This document shows, one piece after another, positions 1 through 10,875 of a DNA stretch of 64,000 bases. The notes beneath the pieces are model-generated. The model made no database searches and had not been told where the DNA came from. It saw only the letters and a program-made list of their open reading frames with translations. How positions within the stretch are numbered: position 1 is the first letter of the stretch; every line of letters begins with the position of its first letter. Origin of the DNA: Ilyonectria destructans (taxonomy: Eukaryota > Ascomycota > Sordariomycetes > Hypocreales > Nectriaceae); the NCBI GenBank assembly GCA_020740775.1, contig JAHEWK010000001.1, positions 6,510,001-6,574,000 of the forward strand. The letters run 5' to 3'. Position numbers and translations under genes: made by a program.

Positions 1-48
1 TAATAAATAGACGAAAAACTCCTGTCAGTGGCGCACACGTTCATTAAG

Positions 49-1185
49 TTACCTCGCTGCTCCCGACGTTATGTGTGTTCGTGTTTGCACGGTGGACATT
101 TCCTTTGTTTCCCAGCTGGATCCGGGCGGGCTTGGCGTGGCTGATGGCGATCGGAAGCTGGCCTGGCTGAGGACGGAACCTCCACCGAATTCGTAGCCGG
201 TCTGAGGTGCGTAGGCTCCGGGATAGAAGTCACGGTCACCTCTCAGCTCGCCAGCGCTGACGGGGAGGCGGACGTAGGAGAGGAAGGCGGTGTCGGCGAG
301 GGTGTAGCCGGAGAAGGCGGCGGGCCAGCCGGGGACTGATCGGGGGGTGCGACCCACTTCGGAGTCGGTGGGTGGTGGGGCTGCCGCCGTGGCGAACTTG
401 GCGATGCCGGATGGATGGGCGGCGGAAATGCTTGGCAGGGGAGCAGCTGCGGATGCGGAGGCGGAGGATACGGAGGCGGGCGGGGAGGGTGAGGGTGACA
501 TGGCGGCGCCGGCGTACGAGACGCCCATTGGCGTGAGGCCGCGCTGCATGCGCGATGCGAGGCCAATGTTGAAGGTGAGGAGGCGGGTTATTCGGTGGGC
601 GAGCTCGTCGCGGCTGTTTTTGGCGTCGGTTTCGGCCGGGCTGTGTTACAAGGTAAGTTAACCATGCTGGACGTGAGTGCACCGCCCCTCGGGAGGTTCG
701 GGGGGTATTGGATTACGCGTTCCGGGGGTTGGGGGGGAGGGGGAGGCATACCAGTTGATAATGGTCATAATCATGGCAATGGACAGGTTATGCCAGCGGA
801 TACGTGCGCACAGGGCCTTCATGCGCTTCTCATAGCGGCGGCTGGCCTCCTCGGGGCTGGACCTGGCGGCCTCGGCCTCGACGGCGGAGCACAGGGCGTA
901 GAGCTTGGAGAAGGCGAGGACGGCGTCGGTGAGGGTGGCGACGAGCTCGTCGACCTCGATCCACGAGGCGCGGCCGGGGAAGGGCACCTGGCGGGACTCG
1001 AGCAGCGAGAGCGTCTTGTGCAGGGCGTGGATGGACGAGCGGCTCTCCTTGACCTCGCGCAGGGCCAGGTTGAAGACGGCGGTGGCGGCCTTGGGCGACG
1101 TGTTGAGGTCCCAGAGCACGTCGATGGCGATGCCGCTGACGGCGAGCAGGCCGGCGATGGCCGCTGTTGCAGGCAGGCCGTCCAT
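49..1185 (-). CDS. Fungal N-terminal-domain (PigL_N-like) protein, two exons
   Basis: Exons 1185..752 and 640..49 join across a 111-nt intron (donor GTATGC, acceptor CACAG) to give 341 residues. The join restores one frame through IIN-C-PAETD. The first 150 residues are helical: a hydrophobic start (MDGLPATAAIAGLLAVSGIAI) is followed by amphipathic helices with many Ala, Leu and Glu. This resembles the fungal N-terminal domain (PigL_N/Helo-like) found in front of many STAND and signalling proteins. The second half is low complexity (Ser, Ala, Pro) and probably disordered. No NACHT, ankyrin or other effector domain follows, so this is a stand-alone version. The family call is by general resemblance only. 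Molecular role unknown. Confidence 0.6.
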
Positions 1186-1300
1186 ATGGGTGGTGGATTG
1201 GTGGGTGAGGTTGTGGATGATATAGATAGGGAGCAGTATGTCGCAGGATAGATAACGTAGTAAGTGGTTGGTTGTCGTCGTGGGGTGGTCGTTTGTAGAG

Positions 1301-1320
1301 TCTCTCTCTCTCTCTCTCGC
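1301..1320. repeat. (CT)n microsatellite upstream of the 49-1185 gene
   Basis: An almost pure CT run lies about 115-135 nt upstream of the start codon at 1185. On the coding strand it reads as GA repeats. Purine-pyrimidine runs of this type are common in fungal promoters and leaders. Confidence 0.7.
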
Positions 1321-3237
1321 CCGTCTGTCTCACTCGAATATCACTTGCTTTCTCTTTCTCTCACTTCAGGCGGCGGGACCGTGGACGATGACGGAGAGCA
1401 GCATCCTCACAGGACGCAGCAGGGGAGCGGGCAGTAAATGGGGATGATGGAGATGGGGATGGGGCACGGGAAACCGGGAATGGAGATGCTTGGCGTTCCG
1501 TCCCGGGCACTTGAGAATAAAAGGGCCAGGCGGCATGCCAGGGCGTGGCGGCGGGCGGCAAGGCGAGTGCAGGGAAAACGGCAACGTAGGCCACCAGGCG
1601 GAAAAAAAGAACGAGCACACGCAACGAACGGCACCCGGAGCCGCGGACTTGGGGGAATGATGGGCGGCTGAGCGACTGAGCGACTGAGCGTCAGAGGGTC
1701 GAGAAGCCGCACTTCCGAGACAGCGCAGGCGGCGCACAAGCAAGAGGCTGCGCTTGGAGGTGGCCAGGAGCTTGCTAAAGCCGGGAGCCGAGAACGAAAC
1801 GAGCCCTGGAACAAGGGCCCCCAAACGCAAAAAACGAGAGAGTCGAGGCGTGACGAACGAACGTGGTTTGAATTGGACGAGAGTGAAAGTGTGACCTGGG
1901 TCTAACTACGTCTACTGGTGCTGGGACTACTTGGGGGAGGGGTGTGGCCTGGCGCCGCGCGCGGACGGCGAAAGCTTGCCGAAGAATGTACGACGACACG
2001 ACACGCAACGACACGACACGACGCCTGGGTGGGAAGGGGGGCAAAGCCGGCCAGCCAGCCAGTGTAGGTAGGGCCGGTAGGCATTTCAAGCTGGCGGCTT
2101 TTGACAAGACAGCCGCTTCCCGCAAAGGGGGAGGGATGAAGCCCCGCAGGGAGGGGAGCCAGCGGAGGAGGAGGGGAGCAACACAGAAAGCTCATGAGCT
2201 CATGACAGATAAGGGCGAGTGACAGTTCAGGCGAGGGAAACGACCATGGCCCCCGAACACCGCCCCGGCGCGAGGATTGCGCAGGATGAGCAGTCAAGGC
2301 CAGTCCAGAAGGTCCAGAGGTGTGGATGTCGCCGTGCCGACTTGCCGGGGGTCGATTGGGCGCGATCGGATACCGGCACCGCCGCGGTGAGATGATGCTA
2401 TCCCCCACTTAGGGGCGCTGTGGTGGACGCCTTTCCAGCGCTTTTTAGTCTTCAGCGCTTTCTGTTTCCCTTTCTATGGCGAGGCTTGTGTGCCGTTTTC
2501 CGTTTCCGGGCTTATTTTTAACAATACAATTGATTTGGAGGCGGCGGTTCTGCGGAGTTGCGTTTTGGGACCCGCCCCGTCATGGGGGGTTTTCCCGAGA
2601 GAGCCCGCCTGTTCTGTTCTGTTTGTCGGGCGTGGAAATTGAACGGAGAAGGGATGGGGGGGTGGGCAACGAATTGCGTTCCAGGAATGCAAATAGAAAT
2701 GGAGGGGGGAAAGAGAGACGATGTATTTCCCTTTGGTTTGAGGCTGAACTGGAGTGACTGCCGGGTCGATTGGGTGTGGTGCGTATGCCGCGTTTCGTTG
2801 GTTTGGATTTGCATCAAGCGGCTCTCTGTCTCTCTCCATCTGTCATGCTCTCGCTCTCTCCGCCGGGGTGTCTCAGCCAAGTCAGGCTCCAGCACGGCTA
2901 ACACGGGATCGCTAGCCTGGCTTTTTCGGTCCTGACCCCATCCCTGGGCGCGCAGGAAATAAATCCCCAGGTCCCCGCCGTGGGCTGGTTGCGTCCGCTT
3001 TCTTTCCCCCCTCCTCTCCCCCCCCGGTAATTGAGCCACCGAGAAGGCAGCCCCACATCCCGGGCCTCAGGTCGGGTTTCACTCTGTGCGTCGGTGGGAG
3101 GATCCCTCTAATTTTGGACGAGGAGGGCGGGCCTTTTCTTTCGTAGCTTTGGCGTGGTGACGTACATATGTAGTAGGGACGGGTTCCTGGTTCAAATGGA
3201 AGACGAGGGTTTGGCCGTGTGTCGCATATACAGGTAG

Positions 3238-3297
3238 TGAGTCAGTCAGTCAGCCAGTCAGTCAAGCCAGTTCAGCCAGTCAAGTCATCCAAGTCAG
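3238..3297. repeat. Imperfect CAGT/CAAGT short tandem repeat
   Basis: About 60 bases are built from CAGT units with interspersed CAGC and CAAG variants. No reading frame or regulatory role is evident. Confidence 0.7.
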
Positions 3298-3627
3298 CCC
3301 TGCAACATTAAAATGGCACTATCGAATCCGCGCTCAACGCCTCGCAACGGTGCCAAGCATTTATTCCCGGTTAACCGTCCTGCCCTATCCTATCAATCGC
3401 ACGTCGCTACAACATACATACAATTCGGCCTTTGTGCGACTAGGTGACTCCAGACTGCTGCGCTCGCTCTGGGATCGAGTAACACGGCATTGTCATGGTT
3501 CCACTCTTGACTCCCCTTCTCCGTCGGCCTTCCGCAGCTCCTGCGCCGCTCCTCCGCAGTCCCCTCCCTATCAAGACACACTTGCTCGCTCGTTATACGC
3601 TAGAACCAATAATCGAAAGGCTAGAAC

Positions 3628-4635
3628 TTAGAACCAGGGATTATCACCTTGCTCCTGCAGCCGCTGCATTTTGCTCTGGATATAGTCCTCCCGATCCCGG
3701 TTCAGGTCGTCAAACTCGTCGTCGATAATCTTCAAAAAGACCTTGGCAACCGCTTCACGGTCGCACTTCCGCCGCTCGCCCTCTAGCCCGTCCATGATGT
3801 AGTACAGCAGGGGCACGAACCCGGGCTCGATCTCCCTCGCCGCCTCCGGCCACCGCCCGCGGGCCACCCGGTCCATCCAGCTCCTGCGCGCCTCGCACCG
3901 CCTGCACTCGAGCTTATACGGGGCGCCCTCGGGGATCGTCGGCCTCATGGCGGGTGCGGCAGCGACGGCGGGGTGATCGGATACCGGGACGAGCTTACGA
4001 GCGCTGGGCGTGGGGCTGCTCGGGACTTGTGCCGCGAACATGTCGCACATCTTGCCGCACTGCCGACACGAGAGCTCCAGCCGGCACGTCGGGCACGACT
4101 CGGGCTGGGAGGGATTGCGCGTGCGCTGCTCCTCGATGGCGTGCGTGAAGCACGGTCGGCAGAAGATGTGCCCACACGGCGTGTAATGGCACGTTTGGAG
4201 TGACGACTCTCCCTCCTTGAGCGGCGGCTCGGCGAGGCCCGCGACGCTGAGGTCATCCAGACAAATGCAGCACGAGCCTTTGACTGGCGCCCCTTCGTTT
4301 GCATTGTTCCCCTGCCGGATATGGGGCACCAGGTTCGGCCAGAAGTACTCTGCGACGGGACCTTGGTCTAAAAGAGTTTGGTCTAAAGCTGACTGTTCTA
4401 CGGGAGATTGTCTAACAGGAGACGCTCCTACAGAAGATGATCCAGAAGTTGATGATTCAGAAGATGATGATTCAAGCAACCATGACCCAGAAGCAGACCC
4501 TCCCGGAGAAGATCCTCCCGAGAGATCATGTGCCTGCTCTTCCCCTTCCCGCCCATGTTTCACTCTAGACCAGTTGAATGTTGGTGCGTAAATTTCTTGT
4601 AGAGTCTGCCACGGTTCCTCGATCCGGAAAGCCAT
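3628..4635 (-). CDS. RING-finger (C3HC4) protein, putative E3 ubiquitin ligase
   Basis: Single exon, 335 residues, ATG at 4635. The C3HC4 RING is complete: C122-x2-C125, C154-x-H156-x2-C159-x2-C162, C181-x2-C184. A further Cys group (C190, C193, C197) follows immediately. RINGs of this kind bind two zinc ions and recruit E2 enzymes, so an E3 ligase role is likely but unproven. Residues 40-95 are a Ser/Gln/Asp-rich tract of degenerate pentapeptides (such as QSPVE, QSALD), visible in the DNA as an imperfect 15-nt repeat. The tail (240-335) is charged and helical with no recognised domain. It shares the CGHIF core and the extra post-RING cysteines with the RING proteins at 9633 and 10876. Confidence 0.82.
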   Translation of the reverse strand: MAFRIEEPWQTLQEIYAPTFNWSRVKHGREGEEQAHDLSGGSSPGGSASGSWLLESSSSESSTSGSSSVGASPVRQSPVEQSALDQTLLDQGPVAEYFWPNLVPHIRQGNNANEGAPVKGSCCICLDDLSVAGLAEPPLKEGESSLQTCHYTPCGHIFCRPCFTHAIEEQRTRNPSQPESCPTCRLELSCRQCGKMCDMFAAQVPSSPTPSARKLVPVSDHPAVAAAPAMRPTIPEGAPYKLECRRCEARRSWMDRVARGRWPEAAREIEPGFVPLLYYIMDGLEGERRKCDREAVAKVFLKIIDDEFDDLNRDREDYIQSKMQRLQEQGDNPWF

Positions 4636-5596
4636 TGTGCTATTTATACTTCCCTTGGTACGTTACAAGCTGCTGATATCAAACTGCCTGTCTAAACAGC
4701 CTTTTCTTAAAAAGCTGCCCGTAATGTGGTCTTCGGTATAAATTGACGTGGCACGCATCCTCATTCTACCTTGAATAGCGATTATTATATGAATTACCGT
4801 CGTTGGTGTTGTTCTCATCCCTGAAAGAAACATGCCCCGAACATTCAGTCATCATGTACAGGTAGACGGAACACTAACCGAGACAGTGACTTGGTGTTCT
4901 TTGTCTAGTTGGTATCCAGTCCAGAACAAACCTAACACTTAGACCTGTTATTATTCATTACCTTTGTTCAATATCATATGTTCGATCAAAGCCATAGGGG
5001 CACGCGCTCCCAGTACCAGGAGATGCAGGAACTCATACAATAGGCTTTTCGCGCATTTACCTTTGCCAAGTCCTCAACTTATACAACCTGGCTGCCCGTA
5101 CAATAACCCTACTACCCATGGACAACGGCCGCACTCGCAGACCTACCATCATAACCAACTCAGTTCGCAGTCATTCTCTTCTCGAACTTGGGACGGTAAT
5201 GTGTTAATGTGTTCTTTTGCAATTGACCAGTCATATATGTACAAAGCAACCAGGTCAAAATTCCCGATGGCATTCAAACCCTGCCATCGCCCATTATCCG
5301 ACCTTGGGATTCTCCCTCTACTTAGTATAGAAACTGAAGGAAGATCAGCCTTCGCAATCGGTACCATGAGAGACCGAATGCCCCGAATGCTCCAAACGCG
5401 CAATCCACTAATACACACAATTTTGCTCCAATGCCGCCACATTAGGCTATCGCATCGCGCAATGCATCGATTTCTCGTGTTCGCCCAGCAGAATAACTCT
5501 TCCCTGCAAAAAGAAAAAGGAAAAAAAGGAGCCACGCCTATCGCTAAGCCATCCAATACTTTGGTACCCAATCCCAGCTGGTACGGACGTCCCATA
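4636..5596. other. Intergenic, promoter of the RING gene and 3' flank of the BTB gene
   Basis: Nothing coding recognised. The part near 4636-4950 is comparatively AT-rich and is probably the promoter of the minus-strand RING gene. The rest lies downstream of the BTB gene stop codon at 5597 and probably includes its 3' untranslated region. Frames that run through it are shadows. Confidence 0.5.
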
Positions 5597-6610
5597 TTAA
5601 ACCTCCCGAGCCCCGCTGCTATGACGAGCACGCTTGCGGTGGCTGCTTGACGCGGGGTGCATTTTATCAGTGCGTTCTCGCTTGAGCTTGTCGTCCAAGA
5701 CACGAGCTGGATATTATTAGTAACGCGCTGAGTTCTTTGAAGGGGGGAAGACATACTGAGAACATCGTATCCGAACTGAGGGTGCTCCAAACATAGCGAC
5801 TTGAACTCCGACTCGGCCTCGGCCCGCAGAGTGTGTGATCGTGTCGCCCAGAAGCTTGCGACGGGAGCGCGAATAACGGAATCGTCGTTGCTGGTGTAGG
5901 CGTACACGTAGCGAGCGTAGGCAATCTCGCCCTTTGCGGTCGAGTTGACGCAGTGAATCTTGGAGCTGGCGAGCGTCTTGAGTCCGGGCACGCCAAACTT
6001 CTCGGCCAGGGTGTAAACTCGTGCGTGTTTCAGCAGCTGGTCGCCGCTGTCGTCGACCGAGGGGACCGTGGGGTCGGATTCGAGGACTCGCTGGCCGGGG
6101 AGCTTCTTGGGGAAGTATTCACCGGTGTAGAGGTATTCGAGGAAACAGCCGACAGCGCCAAGGTCAAAGTCTGTGAGCTCAACCTGGCGTGGCTGTGCGA
6201 TAGGTGTTAGCAGTGGCGCGCAAAGCAAAGTCGCGTGTTGCGCGCCTGCGAAAGGGAAAACTAACACTGCCGTCCTCGCCCCAGGCATCGAAGATGTCGT
6301 GGAAGTAGGGGCTCTGGTTCAACAGAGCTTGATGCGCCGTGAGAACCGCCGTCTCTCCATCAACTGGCCCAACAATCAGGGTGACAACTGGGCTCGTAAG
6401 GTACGTGGCAAAGGAGATGCGAGGCTCGATGGTTTCCGTGTCGGCGGTTGGTTTCTCGGCACTGTTGGCATCCTTGGTTGTGTCGCCGCCCTCGCCACCC
6501 TCCGCGCCCTTCACAAGTTCAGTTGTCTCGGTCATCTCGACGTCGGCGCCCGCATCGGTCGTCTCGTCGGGGACGTTCTCATGAACCTGATCGTCGGCCA
6601 TGTTCGGCAT
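5597..6610 (-). CDS. BTB/POZ domain protein, three exons
   Basis: Exons 6610..6266, 6192..5757 and 5706..5597 give 296 residues. Intron 1 is 73 nt (donor GTTAGT); intron 2 is 50 nt (donor GTATGT, branch TACTAAT). Both joins restore conserved text: DGS-PRQVELTD in the BTB fold and YDVL-T-RVLDDKLKRERTDK at the C-terminus, a tail known from many fungal BTB proteins. The acidic N-terminus (about 1-55) is disordered. The BTB domain spans about 60-175 (VVTLIVG, HQALLNQSPYF, GCFLEYLYTGEY). BTB domains mediate dimerisation and often act as Cullin-3 adaptors; which applies here is unknown. The last residues are strongly basic (HRKRARH), a possible nuclear signal. ATG at 6601 is an alternative start. 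Confidence 0.85.
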
Positions 6611-7434
6611 TGTGGTGGGATTGAGCTTGGAAGACGCGTCTCAATGATTAGGGTTCAAATAAGGACGAAACGAAAGACGCGCCTAAACGAATGAAGGGGA
6701 ACGAAGGCGTGGGCTGATAGCTTTGGCGAAGCTCCGAAGCTGGTCGAGGCAGGTGGAGTTTGTCCGATGGAGGTTGCTTGTCGCATGCAGGTACCTCGCT
6801 AGAGCTTGTTCATGCCTTGTGCATTAGGCTACTGCTCGCGTCATGCGACGGCCAAGACAACGCCCCGCCGGTTCCTGGACGATAATATAAGTAAGGCTTA
6901 TGAACTAATTGTTGATTTAGATGACTAAATAGATGATTGTGTGGTGGCTTTTGTTTAGTATTAACATATTGTGAACTTGGTACTTTGTCTTATAGCACTC
7001 TTTGTTAACTTGTTGGTCGAGAACCTTGCGCCGATTTCCTCTAAATCCACCACCTTTCCATCACCAGATACATGTAAGCCAAGCTACAATTGATATAAAT
7101 AGAAGATTCTCTATTGACTCAATCCTTTACTACAGTTCATTGAGAACTTCATCCACCTACTTAGAGCTTCATCTCATCTACCGTCAATAATTCCGTCATT
7201 CAGACCTACCCTATACTACTTCCGGATTTCCATTCCGGTGGGGCCACTGCGATAGACGGACGTGCCCCGCCCCCACCATCCTTTTCCCTCTGACTGATCG
7301 AGTCACCTCAATTGGCAATCGGCAGGAGCACAAATTCCCCAGCTGGGCCGATTACTCACCGATCGACTCAAGCTCTTTGACCCTCTCTTCTCCATACACC
7401 GAACAAAGCCTCAACACCCCCTGGCTCTGCAAAG
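6611..7434. other. Intergenic between divergent BTB and trpE genes
   Basis: Divergent promoter region of about 0.8 kb. The part near 6890-7200 is AT-rich with no gene-like frame. Closer to trpE lies a GAGTCA element at 7300. No other feature recognised. Confidence 0.5.
7300..7305 (-). promoter_or_regulatory. Candidate CPC1/Gcn4-type site (TGACTC) upstream of trpE
   Basis: The plus strand reads GAGTCA, that is TGACTC on the minus strand, about 130 nt before the anthranilate synthase start codon. Fungal cross-pathway control (CPC1/CpcA/Gcn4) acts on TGACTCA elements at amino-acid biosynthetic genes. Six of seven positions match; the last base differs. Confidence 0.4.
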
Positions 7435-9355
7435 ATGAACGGCTTCGCCCATGTATGTTGCCATAACTGCCTCCCCTGTTGCTCTTACGAGAACCTGGAC
7501 TGACTTGCACTCGTCGTAACTCCAGCTCGATATACGGCCATCCGTCGCCGAAGCTCGCGATGCCCTCAACCAAGCCTGGGACGAAAGCAACCGCCCTACC
7601 CTTGTCCCCGTTTGCGCCTCGAGCCCCGCCGATCTGTTGACGCCCTCTGCCATATACCTCAAGCTCTCGTCTGGGTAAATACCCGTTGCGCTCTCGACAG
7701 TCCTGGACTGACTCTGACTCTTCCAAAGTGCCACGGCCGAATACTCGTTCCTCCTCGAGAGCGCTACTGGTAGCACCGAAACTGTCGGACGATATAGCTT
7801 TATCGGCGCAAGTAAGCTTTCTACCAGTACTGAAATATCCCAGGGGGCCATTAACATCTGATCCCTCTTGCCAGATCCCAGAAAGGTCTTGAAGACTGGC
7901 CCCGGATATGATCACAGTGGTGACCCCCTCCGTACCCTAGAGGCCGAACTCTCCCAGCACAAGGTCCTTGATATTCCTTCACTCCGAATCCCCAAGCTCT
8001 CTGGCGGAGGTGTTGGCTATGTCTCATATGACTGTATCAAGTACTTCGAGCCCAAGACCGAACGAGCGCTCAAGGACAACCTCCAAATCCCAGAGGCCCT
8101 TTTCATGCTCTTCGACACCATCATCGCCCTCGACCATTTCCGTTCGACCCTGACCATTGTGACGCACATGGCCGTCCCCCAAAACCCTTCCGACGACATC
8201 CAGTCAGCCTATAACGAGGCCTGCGAAACCCTTCGAACCACCTTGGAAATAATCCAACAGCCTGAGACGCCTCTCCCCGTACAGAACCTTAGCTCACAAT
8301 CGAGCTCTGACCTCCAGTACTCGTCAAATGTTGGCCGTCGGGGATATGAGAACTTTGTCACCAAACTCAAGGAGTACATCGTCAAGGGAGACATCATCCA
8401 GGCTGTGCCCTCTCAGCGCTTCTCTCGAAGCACCAACCTCCACCCGTTTAACATTTACAGGACTTTGCGCACCTTGAACCCCTCGCCATATGTCTTTTTT
8501 CTGTCGTGTGCCGACTTCTACATTGTTGGTGCCTCACCGGAGTGTCTTATGAAGACGGACGGCTACGCCGCTCTTCCGGTCGACCCCCGGTTTGGTTACA
8601 CCGTTGCAGAGGCGCGATCACGACCCCGTATCGTCAACCACGCCATTGCTGGTACAATCCATCGTGGTCGCAACGCCGCCGAGGACGACGAGCTCGCGGC
8701 TCAGCTTCAGGGCTCAAAGAAGGACCGTGCCGAGCACGTTATGCTGGTTGACCTTGCCCGCAACGACGTCAACCGTGTCTGCCACCCCAGCACCGTCAAG
8801 GTCGATCGCTTGATGAGAATCGATCGTTTCTCTCATGTGCAACACCTGACTTCAGAGGTATCTGGAGTTTTGCGTCCTGAGTGCACGCGCTTCGATGCCC
8901 TGCGATCCATCTTCCCTGCTGGAACAGTCTCAGGTGCGCCCAAGATCCGTGCCATGGAGCTCATTTACGATTTGGAGCAAGAAAAGCGTGGCATATATGC
9001 TGGTGCTGCTGGCTGGTTTGGATACGACATTGTCAGGGTAGACGACTCCGACAAGGTCGACGCTGCGGATCGAATCTACGTTGACGAAGGCCCGATGGAC
9101 ACCTGTATCGCAATTCGAACCATGCTTGTCAAGGATGGAGTGGCATATATGCAAGCAGGCGGTGGCATCGTGTTTGACAGTGACGAGACTGAGGAGTGGA
9201 TGGAGACGATGAACAAACTGGCAGCCAACCTTCGATGCGTTGAACTATCAGAGAAGTATTTTGGCAATGGCGTAAGCACCAAGACAGTCGAAGAGATCAT
9301 TGCCGAAGAGAGGAGGAAGGGAGAGGAGGAGATCAAGGCCGCAGCCCGGAACTGA
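7435..9355 (+). CDS. trpE: Anthranilate synthase component I (large subunit), four exons
   Basis: Exons 7435..7452, 7526..7674, 7729..7811 and 7875..9355 give 576 residues, normal for the fungal enzyme. All joins restore family text (MNGFAH-LDIRPS, KLSSG-ATAEYSFLLES, YSFIGA-NPRKVLKTGPG). With the glutaminase subunit it converts chorismate and glutamine to anthranilate, the first step of tryptophan synthesis. Visible hallmarks are the LLES element near residues 64-67 (tryptophan feedback site in the family), AIAGTIHRG, the DLARNDVNR block, FPAGTVSGAPKIRAMELI, the GAAGWFGYD region and DTCIAIRT. The first exon is only 18 nt, so the start depends on one small splice; it agrees well with the family N-terminus. 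A Gcn4/CPC1-like element lies upstream. Confidence 0.93.
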
Positions 9356-9632
9356 AGTTCCCTGGCATGACTGCATGGAATAGCCTGGTAAAAGTATGAT
9401 TTGGTGTTCAGTGAACATCTAAAAAGAGAGGAGTAACAGGCGCGACTGTGTGGCATCTGGAAAGTTGAACATGACGGCCTAGAAATCATTTGCTTCATTG
9501 TTATCACTATAAAGTCTGCTCTTTATCCGTCTCGAAACGTCTATCATGAAGACATCACAGAACATCGTATTTGGAACTTTCTAAGATTACGAATCAGCTT
9601 TTTGCTCTGCACAGCTAGCTCATGAGATAGAT

Positions 9633-10388
9633 ATGTCTCAACAGGCGAGTTCTCAGCACTACCGGGATAACACCTGGCCGACTGCACGGCATCAACTCAT
9701 GTGCCGGCCTAATGAGGAGCTTCGAGTCACTTGTTCTCACTGCCGCTTGGCTGTTGAGCGCGGCAAAGAAGCAGGGGTCGTCACATTTTGCGGGCATATT
9801 TTCCATCTCGCGTGCCTCGACGAGATCGAAGGACGTACTGGGTCGCCATACACATGCCCAGTTTGCAAAGTCCAGAACTGCCACAGTGAATGTGGATGTC
9901 CTGCTATCCGTGCGGAGCTCCCTTGGACCAATACCGAAGATCAATGGGTTCCAAAGACCAAGATGGAAGGGGGCAAACTCACTGTGAATTGCAAAATGCA
10001 TCATATCTGGAAGATTTTGCGTGACATGTGCCTTGGTACGCACCGAGAATTGCACACCAAAAAATATATGCACGAGGACGCGCCATTTGTCATGTATGCG
10101 ACCGACGGAAGGCAAACCTGTTGGATGTCTCAGTTGTCGTTTTGTTTTGACTTCGAAGTAGACTTCCCCGGCTACGATTCCAGAGAGGTTCCCATCGCTT
10201 GGGATCCAGTACTCCGGAAAGTCACTTCAGTGGGAGGGGTGAAACGTGCTTGGTCAGGCTTTGTGTTGGAGGACTTGAAGCCGAAGATAAAAGTCTACAG
10301 AGTGAATACTCGACCGGGTATGTCTCTCGAGGCCTGTTGGACCTGCTCCAAGTTGAACTGCCCCAACGCCCCTGCTCAAAAGTCGTAG
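9633..10388 (+). CDS. RING-H2 (C3H2C3) finger protein
   Basis: Single exon, 251 residues. RING-H2 ligands are complete: C34-x2-C37, C53-x-H55-x2-H58-x2-C61, C75-x2-C78, followed at once by another Cys/His-rich segment (NCHSECGC). RING-H2 proteins are usually E3 ubiquitin ligases. The C-terminal 150 residues have no domain I recognise; the last part has a CWTCSKLNC cysteine pair. The gene lies 277 nt downstream of trpE on the same strand and 487 nt upstream of another RING gene. It shares the CGHIF core with both other RING proteins of this window, which suggests one local family. Confidence 0.78.
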   Translation: MSQQASSQHYRDNTWPTARHQLMCRPNEELRVTCSHCRLAVERGKEAGVVTFCGHIFHLACLDEIEGRTGSPYTCPVCKVQNCHSECGCPAIRAELPWTNTEDQWVPKTKMEGGKLTVNCKMHHIWKILRDMCLGTHRELHTKKYMHEDAPFVMYATDGRQTCWMSQLSFCFDFEVDFPGYDSREVPIAWDPVLRKVTSVGGVKRAWSGFVLEDLKPKIKVYRVNTRPGMSLEACWTCSKLNCPNAPAQKS

Positions 10389-10875
10389 AAAAATATAATC
10401 ACATGTTCAGATGCCCCGGCTGCCCGTGCAATGCGGCGTCGGTCGATAGAACACTACGGGATTGAAGGCAAGTTGTGCTCTTCAGAGAAAACAAAAAAAC
10501 TGTAATTAGCATGAGTCAATTGAACCCAACATGGCTAGAACCATATAGGAAAGAATTTCGTCAATCCTGTTAAAGTCTTTGTTCCGTGCGAGAGTATCTG
10601 ATGAGTGTTGTTTGTGTTTTTGGTTGAACAACCACCTAACAAAGGATTTGTATAATGTATTGTTCAAGAAGATGTCCAAACGAAGCAATGCTGTAAAATA
10701 AAACAGAAGAACAGTGTGACTAGCAATTGAATACATCTCTGGTATTCAAAGTTATAAGAATGCTGTTTACTGTTGTCAGTCTACATAGGAAACCAAACAA
10801 GCAGCGCCGTTGGACAGAACAGCCTAGGGAACAGACTGACACCAAGGACGAACTAACCAACGTGCAATCGGAAAG
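10389..10875. other. AT-rich intergenic between two RING genes
   Basis: No gene seen. AT-rich spacer that must carry the 3' end of the first RING gene and the promoter of the second. Confidence 0.5.

Larger units (their letters stand above)
1186..3627. other. Gene-free stretch of about 2.4 kb
   Basis: I see no credible gene. Open frames here overlap in several registers and have biased Pro/Arg/Ser compositions typical of GC-rich noncoding DNA. The stretch holds a (CT)n run just upstream of the preceding gene, a GAGCGACT triplet repeat near 1668, an ACGAC run near 1990-2023 and a CAGT-type run at 3238-3297. It is probably the promoter and leader of the minus-strand gene at 49-1185, plus the 3' flank of the RING gene at 3628. 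Confidence 0.5.

Noticed and set aside
7352..7915. 187- and 148-codon minus-strand frames over the trpE 5' end
   Set aside because: They are antisense shadows of the trpE exons, which are supported by clear family text and consistent splice sites.
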